Assembly (NCBI RefSeq): GCF_001723175.1
Contig: NC_064657.1
Span: 1,364,001 to 1,428,000 of the forward strand
Direction of reading: 5' to 3'
DNA length: 64,000 bases
Source of the DNA: Penicillium oxalicum
Lineage: Eukaryota > Ascomycota > Eurotiomycetes > Eurotiales > Aspergillaceae
Part shown: positions 56,693 through 64,000 of the stretch, piece by piece
Numbering within the stretch: the first letter of the stretch is position 1
How the letters are laid out: every line of letters starts with the position of its first letter
The notes under the pieces: model-generated
Told to the model about the DNA's origin: nothing
Database searches by the model: none
The model's input: only the letters and a program-made list of their open reading frames with translations
Program-made: the position numbers and the translations under genes

Positions 56693-57645
56693 TTAGGCCT
56701 TAGCCGCCATGATGCCTATGCAAACGTCAGTAAGGTGCGCTGCCCGATGATACCTCACGCGGGGCTGAAATCTCGGCAAACTTACGCTCAACATCAGCGA
56801 CGCTCTGCTGGAGGATCTGCTGCAAAACCTTGGGGTTCTCGAGCTCCTTCTGGATCTTGCCGATGATGGTCTCGGCAAGCTCACGCTGCTGGCGCTGCTT
56901 GACTTGGCCCTCGTAACGAACCCATGAGTCGAGGACGGTCTTGGCCTCGGCAGCAAGGGCAGTGCGCTGCTCAAGCTCGTAGGCCTGGGCCTCAAGCTGG
57001 GCGGTCTCCTGTAGAATTGTACAATTTCAGTCAGACAACATTGATCCCTCTTTTTGGTGATGAGCCTTTTCATGCCGCATTAACTTAATCCGTACCTTGG
57101 AGACAGCGAAAAGCTGCTTGGTGACCTCAACAACACCAGACATCTCCTTGACGTTGTTGATGCGCTGCTGGACAGCGTTGGTGTGGTCGGCACGGGCAGC
57201 GTTCAGGATGTCCTTGTGCTTCTGGACCTGGCCACGAGCCCACTCGCCGTAGGCAGGACCACCGTACTTGGCAACGGCAGTGAAGACGGAGAGCAGACAG
57301 AAGGCGGCAACGGTCTCCTCGTTCATCACGTAGAGCTCGTTGCTGATGGCGGCGATAGAAAGACCGGCGGCGGCGGACAGAGTGGCGGTCTTGGACACCA
57401 GGGAGTTGCCGGGAACAGCATCGAGGATCGACTGGGCCTTCTTAGCAGGCTCCTCGGAGGGCACAGAGGAGGCCGCACGGGTCGAGGTGAGAGCACTGAT
57501 GGCAGGGACACGGGCGGTAACGGAGGGCCGCAGCCGGGCGGCGCCTGAATGGAGGATGCGTGTCAGTTGTCTGGATGCGATCCGGCGGGCAGATCTCATG
57601 GTTCGAGCACTTACCAATGGCGCTCTTAGCAAGACGCGAGACCAT
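56693..57645 (-). CDS. ATP4: Mitochondrial ATP synthase subunit 4 (subunit b)
   Basis: Peripheral stalk subunit b of mitochondrial F1Fo-ATP synthase, anchored in the inner membrane and holding F1 against rotation. Four exons: 57645-57615, 57544-57096, 57008-56786 and 56715-56693; 726 nt, 241 residues. The N-terminus MVSRLAKSAIGAARLRPSVT is an Arg-rich, Ser/Ala-rich mitochondrial presequence, with a processing region near STRAASSVPSEEPAKKAQSI. Two hydrophobic segments follow (residues of about 80-95 and 103-120: LSAAAGLSIAAISNELYV, AAFCLLSVFTAVAKYGG). The long charged helix (VQKHKDILNAARADHTNAVQ to KELENPKVLQQILQQSVAD) is the stalk. The last exon is 23 nt and encodes the final residues IMAAKA. 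The gene is head-to-head with NOC4. Confidence 0.95.
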
Positions 57646-57880
57646 TGTGACGGATGGAAAGAGCCTGTGAATATGGTGGGTGGTTCGGAGAGGAGACTTG
57701 AGGTCGGGACGGCTAGGACGGGCTTGCACGCGCTAGCTGTTTTGGGCAATGGCACTGAGCAACGGAAAAACCCGGGCGCCGAGCCTCAGAAAATCCCAAG
57801 GTATGCCCGCTCCACTCCTCAAAAAAAAGTTGGGTTGGAGACTACGAACTGGCTCGCATTCAGGACGGCAATCGCTCAAA
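57646..57880. promoter_or_regulatory. Shared 235-bp promoter between ATP4 and NOC4
   Basis: The two start codons are separated by 235 bp, so both 5' leaders and both promoters must fit here. A minus-strand ATTGCCC segment lies near 57740. No TATA box is obvious. Confidence 0.6.
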
Positions 57881-59657
57881 ATGCCCTCAGCGACAGGAAT
57901 TTCGAATTCTAAAAAGCGCAAGGTTGCAAAGAGCGCCGGAGCTCCTTCATCCAAACGCCGCGCTGTGGCTGAAGAAGATGGCTTCTCGGAAACCTTGTCA
58001 AAGGTCCAGGAACTAGAAGATCAGATTGCGGAGTCGCGGAAATATTTCAACAACATCGCAACTCTTCTTTCCATGCTCAACGTGAGCAAATCCGCGAAAA
58101 AGCCCGAGCTAGCAGTGGCAGTATCACTATGTCGTGTCTTCAGCCGACTGATGGCAGCTGGCAACCTGTCCGAGAGCAGTCGCGATGCCGAAAATGAGAA
58201 GATTGTGGTAGCGTGGCTGAAGGAACGATGCTCGGAATATCAGAACGCCTTGCTGTCAATTATTCGCGAGGCTGATTCTACCTCCCAGGTGGGTATCTGA
58301 TGATCTCATATGTCAAGCTTCTGCTCGTTACGGTTGCGCTGATTCAAACTACAGGTCACAGCACTTACACTCAGCATGCGACTCGTGAAAGAGACAATCA
58401 GTCACATTGCGGGAGCCGAGAGCAGTACCTGGTCAGGTCTCTTCAAGGACATCATCGAGGCACTCGTGGAGGCACAAGATGGTGAGGAAGTTCGGGGCGA
58501 ATTTGTAACCAAGTTCATGAAGCAGTACGAAGATGTTCGATACCACACATTTGCGCAAATAGCGTAAGTAGCCCAGATCTCTCTCTCGGCCCCAGACTCG
58601 ACTAATTCCATGCAGAGAGTACGCCGCTGCCCGACGAAAGACCGACATCGTGGAGGTCCTTATCTCTCTTCTTTCGGCATGCGACAAAGCACCAGCCTCC
58701 GATCATCAAATCGACGTCAATTCCTTCTTCGCACCCCCCGATCCCAACAACAAGCGACTTCGTACAGTCCACGGCCACAAGAGACGAGCACAAGACGCAT
58801 GGCTTGCAATTCTTCGTAATGCCCTCTCTCCGGCGCAGCGGAAGGCTCTTTTGCGGATTATGGTCCACACTATCGAGCCCTGGTTCACTCGCCCTGAACT
58901 TTTGATGGACTTTTTGACCGATTCATATAACGAAGGCGGGGCCACATCTCTTCTCGCTCTATCCGGTCTCTTCTATTTGATTCAAGAGAAGAACTTGGAC
59001 TACCCCCAATTCTACGCGAAGCTCTATTCTCTCCTTGACGCAGATCTATTGCACTCGAAGCATCGATCGCGCTTCTTCCGTCTCCTAAACACCTTCCTCG
59101 CCTCCACACATCTTCCCGCCACTCTGGTGGCGAGCTTCATCAAGCGTCTCTCTCGTCTCGCACTGAATGCGCCTCCCTCGGCTATTGTCGTGATTGTGCC
59201 ATTCATGTACAATCTTTTCAAGAGTCACCCTACGTGCACTTTCATGATGCACCGCGAAATCCGTGATAAGCAATTTGCTGCCGAGATCGAGCGAGAAGGC
59301 TTCGAGGACCCATTTGATCCTCACGAGGCCGACCCGACCCGCACCAACGCAATCGAAAGCAGTATCTGGGAAATTGAGTCGCTTCAATCTCACTACCACC
59401 CCAACGTTGCTGCTATTGCCAAGATTATCTCCGAGCAGTTCACCAAGCAAGCCTACAACCTAGAGGACTTCCTTGACCATACGTACCACGGTATGGTACA
59501 AGGTGAGTTGGGCACGGGCGAAAAACCGTTGCGCAAGGTTCCCGTGGTCGAATACCAAATTCCAAAGCGTATCTTCACCGACCGATTGCTCCAAGAAGAT
59601 GGAGGAGTGGATGCCGGTGCCGGTTCTTTTATGCGTGGACTCTGGGATTTCTCTTGA
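57881..59657 (+). CDS. NOC4: Ribosome biogenesis protein Noc4 (CBF/Mak21 domain)
   Basis: Nucleolar protein that works with Nop14 in maturation and export of the 40S ribosomal subunit. Three exons: 57881-58288, 58355-58563 and 58616-59657; 1659 nt, 552 residues, close to yeast Noc4. The N-terminus (MPSATGISNSKKRKVAKSAG) is basic with a nuclear-localisation-type KKRK. Helical repeats follow. The CBF/Mak21 domain occupies about residues 310-480: GGATSLLALSGLFYLIQEK, YPQFYAKLYSLLDADLLHSK, RSRFFRLLNTFLAST, LATLVASFIKRLSRLAL-like and IVVIVPFMYNLFKSHPTC. The C-terminus contains the conserved SSIWEIESLQSHYHPNVA and ends MRGLWDFS. The ATG is in CAAAATGCC. Family identity is secure. Confidence 0.94.
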
Positions 59658-61152
59658 GTGTTTGTTCGTTTTGGTTTCAGGACTGTGAAGATGTCCTCAG
59701 CGCCTTCAGCCATGATCTGTTGATGTATACATACCCGTTTGAAAAGTTCTTATAGACCTATTGGTGGCACATGTCACATTCTCCCTGTGCCTTTCTCCGC
59801 AAAAATGTCTTGTCGAGGGATCTTGAGCTCCTGTAGGCTACGTCACTGCACTTGCGTCAACCTTAGTTAAGCAAAATGGAAAGAAAGTGCCTGTTGGACA
59901 ATTGCAGCGACTAGTTGAAATGAGCACTCGACACTACTTCATTAAAAGATGGTGGGTGCGGGCATCAAAGTAGCCTCATTTCGGGTAGAGGTCAATACAT
60001 TGGATTAGCTAGTGGACGGGTACCTGGAAAGCCTTTCTACACAATACAGGTGAGCCTTAAATGGTTTAAACTTATTCTGCAAATTCCAAAACGAAGGCGT
60101 GCTTCAGTCTTGGGCTTGGTTCAAGTCACAGAGAGGTCAGATATGAAATGAAAATCACGGCAACCGTGCCATTTTCGCCCGTGTAATATAGAGCTTCTTG
60201 GAGAAGTTGAAGCACCAATTACTCAAGGTCAACGCAGCTCAACGGGTCGCGTATATTGCAGGCAGCCCATCAGACCCCTTGCATACTAGCAAAGTACAAG
60301 CTACAAACTGCGTACAAACGGATATCGGTCTCGTGTGACCTGAAGGACTTCAACCTGTCCACCCCAACTCAATCCCAACCCCCTTGGAGCAACACTGCCG
60401 ATTGGTCGCGTAGCCTGCTGGTGACTTCAGCCTCGAATGCCATCGTTGAAGTCAAGGCACTTCAAATGATGGGAGCTACGACTCTCAATCTTGCTTTGCA
60501 GACTTTCGCCCATGCCAGGCTAGTGAAATGGAAGGGATGACATTCCTCGGTCTCCATGGAGAACTTAGATTTGTCAACTGCCAATGGTCTTTGCGGCTGA
60601 TGCCAATTAGAATCGGATAACTCTAAATTGTCATTGCCACAGTCATTGTATGTTCATGAAGGCGAGCCTACTGTCCATGTTTAGATCACGATGTCTCTTA
60701 CCTGTTCAAAATTTGACCACTCCGGGACACGATTTCCACCTGCAGATGACGGAATGATCAAAGGATGAACAGTTTTCATCTTTTCTTCCAGCTTCACGCT
60801 TGGGACAGCGGTCGAAAAGGTTCCTGATGGCATGCCTCGTCAGGCGAAGCTTGGAGGTGTCAACAGCCCCGGAATGCCACATTCTCGGATTCAGGCACGC
60901 CAAAACATCAAGATTTCGCTGCCGATTCGTCCATGCAGAAGGATTTGCGGGGCTTGAGCAGGTCATGGGTCTCCTGGCGATGGGTTTAAGAGCCGCCATG
61001 CGCCAGGTTCATGCACGCCGTGTCCAGACCTCTCGGATTAGTGCCCATCCAACAGTTTCATCCTCCATTCGCATCATTTTATTCGAACATCTCAACCTGT
61101 ACGGTCTCGCCATCAACACACCGTACTTGATAGCTGAAAACAAAAAGCCGAT
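59658..61152. other. Intergenic region
   Basis: About 1.5 kb without a supported gene. Frames at 60256-60540 and 60800-61267 (plus) and 60706-60999 (minus) carry no recognisable pattern. Confidence 0.5.
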
Positions 61153-61992
61153 ATGCGTTTCACAAGCTTTCTCGCCGCTTCGGCCTCGCTCTTCGCCGTC
61201 GTCTATGCCAACGCGCCTCTGGCCTTTACTGCTTGGCCGAGTGATATCCAAGCTGGCAAGCCTGTGACACTCACATGGGAAGGTGGCGCTCCGGACCAGG
61301 TCAGTTTTTCGAAGGTGAATTCAAAAATACCATACATCTCTAACCTGGATGCTTTTATTTAGCCCGTCACGTTGATGCTTCGTAAGGGAGCTTCTACAGA
61401 CCTTCAAGATGTGCAGATTATTACCGCCCAGGGCAGAGATGGCACTTTCACCTGGACACCCGGTGACAACGTCAAGGCTGGAGAAGACTATGCTTTCCAG
61501 ATCACCCAAGGGGGCGAGCGGAACTACTCTGCCCTACTCAAGGCTGGGCCTCCGGTCAATCCTGAAGCTGCCGTTCAATCTACCACTCGAACAACCATGG
61601 CCACCGGCATGACCACAGGGTTGACCACTGATATGACTCGAGGCTTTACTACTGCCACCAACACTGCCGCAACCACTATGACCCAGCAACAGTCAGTTGA
61701 GACCGGAACTATTTCCAAAGCTTCTGCCACGAACGGGACCGCCCCTCAAACCAGTGCCACTACAAGCAAGCCTTTGATCAGCATGCAAACAGCAAAATAT
61801 CCATCCAGCAGCATGTTCGCTTCTATGACTGCGACCAATGCCTCTGCATCACAGACTGTGCAGTCAAGTTTCATGGAGCCTCACGCTTCAGAGACTGGTG
61901 TCATCCAGAGTAACAATGCTTCACCCCTAGCATCCTACTCGAAGCTGGCCATGAGTGCCATGGGAATGCTCGCCGTCTACCTTGCTCAGTAA
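61153..61992 (+). CDS. GPI-anchored Ser/Thr-rich surface protein (Kre9/Knh1-type N-terminus)
   Basis: Two exons, 61153-61299 and 61363-61992; 777 nt, 258 residues. A signal peptide (MRFTSFLAASASLFAVVYA) is followed by a small beta-sandwich: LAFTAWPSDIQAGKPVTLTW, then PVTLMLRKGASTDLQDVQII, DGTFTWTPGDNVKAGEDYAF and QITQGG, a pattern typical of the Ser-Thr-rich GPI-anchored membrane family related to Kre9/Knh1 and thought to affect cell-wall glucan. Residues of about 130-230 are Ser/Thr-rich with many potential O-glycosylation sites. The C-terminus has a small-residue omega-type site (NNASPLAS) and a hydrophobic tail (LAMSAMGMLAVYLAQ). Probable plasma membrane or wall location. Confidence 0.87.
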
Positions 61993-63613
61993 CTTGCCAT
62001 GGATTCTTGATAACTTTGATGTTGCTATTTCACCCGTCGCTCTCCCAAGCCAAAAAGAGTTTTCTTCATTTTTGGCCCTCTCAACCTGAGTCTCCTCATC
62101 CGGTCTGGCTTGGCTTAGCCTCATGGCAGCCATTTTTCATGTATATATGATGTAGCATCCCTTTTTGATTTTATGCTCGGCCTTGTTGATGATTAAATAG
62201 TTAGATTCTCAAATCAATATAACATTACTAGGATATTTCCAATGAAAGAGCATCTGTCTTCGAAATCGGTTTATCAACTACCTATGTATTGGTACGGTTG
62301 ACACAAAAGACTGATCAGAACTTCACGTTTAGGTAATGTTCCTGGATCATACTAAGCTCTCATGTTTCCTTTCTCCACTGACCTTCATTCTTGTGAGATT
62401 GGGAATATCTCCATTGAAGCTCGCGACAGGTGTCATATAGGTATGCATATGAGCCTTCATTAGCCTCAACCAGGATGGCTCTAGTCAGCAAGCATATACG
62501 GGTTTCAGTTTCACAGCGTGGTTGTGGGTGTCTGAATCATTCAATAGGACTAGATTTCACCCCATCAGCCATCGAAAATCGGGAGTCTCTCTACAAATTC
62601 ACGCAATGAAAATTATGAGATCGTGCATTCATGAAGCTTTCATCGGTTTTTCGGATGGATTGCAGATTTCTGAATATGTTACTGATTGTGTAGTAGTTTT
62701 TACTATTTAATCGGCCTTCTTCTCAACTGCTCAATTTAAAAAAAAAATTGACCCATTCTAGATTAGATCTACTCCTCCTGAGAACGGACCAACGCAACCT
62801 GGTTGTCTGTGAAAATCGGAGTACCAACAAGACATAAAAAGAAAGTATCACTTGGTCTCGAGTGCCGACCTCCAGCTTTTTGAATCGTCCAGTAACAAAG
62901 ACAGTTGATCGCTTCCAGCTACAGGGCTGCTCATCGATCGTTACACACTAATTTACTTGACTTTTGGTCCAAACCCCATACCTTTTCTCCAGTCATCACT
63001 TCGAATACCTTACCCCATTGGAGTATCCTAGTCAGACTACTGCAGGCTCTGGGTACAAGTCGTCACTACTGACGTGCGGTAAATGAAATTCGGTCCAATT
63101 TAATTTCCCGATGACGTTAGCGTCCGGCTTAGCGCATTCGTGCCTGGCGGTAATTATCCAAATCGATAAGGGATCGGTTCTGCACCTCCGCCATAACACA
63201 TCTTCATCCATTGCCATTGATCACTACACTTCACTGCCGACATTTACTACCACCCTTGTCCACTTATGATTTTCACAGAGAAATCATTCTATATCATTTT
63301 CATATAGTCTCCTGCACATTGCAGTCCTACAGAGCCTGAACTGGAGAAGAAACAGCCGATATTGCTGCCGGCACGAAGCGATCCAATCTGCGGCGCGCGA
63401 CCTGCCGATTTCCTCATCCTCGTCCTGGGATGTCGACCTGACTTCCCAATTCAGTCGCTGACTCGGCGATGGTCAGGCTCCGCAATAGGATCGCAACGTC
63501 ACATTTGGCTCTGCTCAAATTTGAGAACGGTATGGCATCTCTCTTTCTTCCCTTGCCTTTCGCGCACGCTTCGACAACCACCTGCACACCCAGACCCATC
63601 TCTTTGAAGGATA
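61993..63613. other. Intergenic region
   Basis: About 1.6 kb between two plus-strand genes, AT-rich in 62000-62760. CT-rich just before 63614. No supported gene. Confidence 0.55.
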
Positions 63614-64000
63614 ATGCCTTCCTTGTCACGACGTTCCCTCCGGCACCTGGGCTCCCTGTGGAAGCTTCGGGATGCTGAAACGATTCGCTCCGATCCACTG
63701 ACCTCGGCTCCAGAAGAAGACGCGCCGCAAGTGAATCTGGCCCGCGTGGACACCCAGTTGAACATGCACCAGTTCAACAACCTCTTTGAAGAAGATTCGG
63801 GGGCAAATGGCTCGAAAGGTAGGTGGTAGCCCCTCTGAACTTACTCTCACTTTCACGTCACGTCACTCTAACATTTCCTCGAGCGATCACAGATCGGGAC
63901 CCTCAAAGCTCGCCCTCACAACCCCCCTCGGCGAGTCCCTACCTTGGCAGTGAGGCTCCGACAGAATGGTCGGCAGTCGGCCATGCCGCAGCGACAGGAA
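63614..64000 (+). CDS. 5' end of an unidentified gene (runs off right edge)
   Basis: ATG at 63614 opens exon 1 (63614-63818), which ends at a GTAGGT donor in phase 1. Exon 2 begins at 63893 after the acceptor ATCACAG and is open to the window end. The predicted start is MPSLSRRSLRHLGSLWKLRD and continues with a Pro/Ser-rich, probably disordered region (SSPSQPPSASPYLGSEAP). No domain has appeared by the end of the window, so no function is proposed. Confidence 0.6.

Noticed and set aside
57749..57880. N-terminal extension of NOC4 upstream of 57881
   Set aside because: It would overlap the short shared promoter with ATP4; the ATG at 57881 gives the basic N-terminus typical for the family.
63469..63613. 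An upstream exon for the partial gene at the right edge (frame from 63469 with a GT at 63531)
   Set aside because: None of the possible acceptors before 63614 joins it in frame without an immediate stop.

Overview
This window looks like nuclear DNA of a filamentous ascomycete, most likely Eurotiales (an Aspergillus or Penicillium relative). The genes carry short 50-190 bp introns with GTAAGT/GTGAGT-type donors and CTAAC/CTGAC-type branch sites, and the gene families and protein endings match that group. Exons were assigned by hand from donor and acceptor sites and reading frame. In every fully contained multi-exon gene except one, the summed coding length is a multiple of three. The exception is the fumarate reductase, which lacks exactly one base.

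Left part (1-18 kb): the 5' two-kilobase-plus part of the corepressor gene SIN3 (minus, running off the left edge), a PP2A B55 regulatory subunit (minus), an unusual trypsin-like-fold protein (minus), a fungal protein of unknown function (plus), an AhpC/TSA thioredoxin-fold protein (plus) and a fumarate reductase with a C-terminal cytochrome b5 domain (minus, one-base frame break).

Middle part (20-43 kb): a GH78 alpha-L-rhamnosidase (minus), a TOK-type two-pore potassium channel (minus), COP9 signalosome subunit 4 (minus), the TFIIF beta subunit (plus), a five-finger CCCH protein (plus), then a gene-poor stretch of about 7.3 kb containing a run of 27 G, which ends at a bZIP factor (plus) with a hydrophobic segment after the zipper.

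Right part (43-64 kb): a possible retrotransposon LTR remnant next to a cluster of GATAAG palindromes, an F-box protein (plus), a small secreted PAN/apple-like protein (plus), a ZIP zinc transporter (plus) whose upstream DNA holds repeated CAAGGT sites, a secreted-type single-pass membrane protein (minus), a Sel1-repeat Nif1-like protein (minus), the mitochondrial ATP synthase subunit 4 and the ribosome-biogenesis gene NOC4 back to back over a 235 bp shared promoter, a GPI-type surface protein (plus) and the 5' end of an unidentified gene (plus).

The genes are mostly unrelated housekeeping and regulatory genes, not one cluster. I did not find a biosynthetic cluster, CRISPR array, rRNA or convincing tRNA. 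The most useful observations are the frame break in the fumarate reductase, the zinc-response-like sites upstream of the ZIP gene, the membrane-like segment in the bZIP protein, the probable protease fold of the unknown protein at 8.3-10 kb, and a set of very short terminal exons that automatic gene calls would miss.
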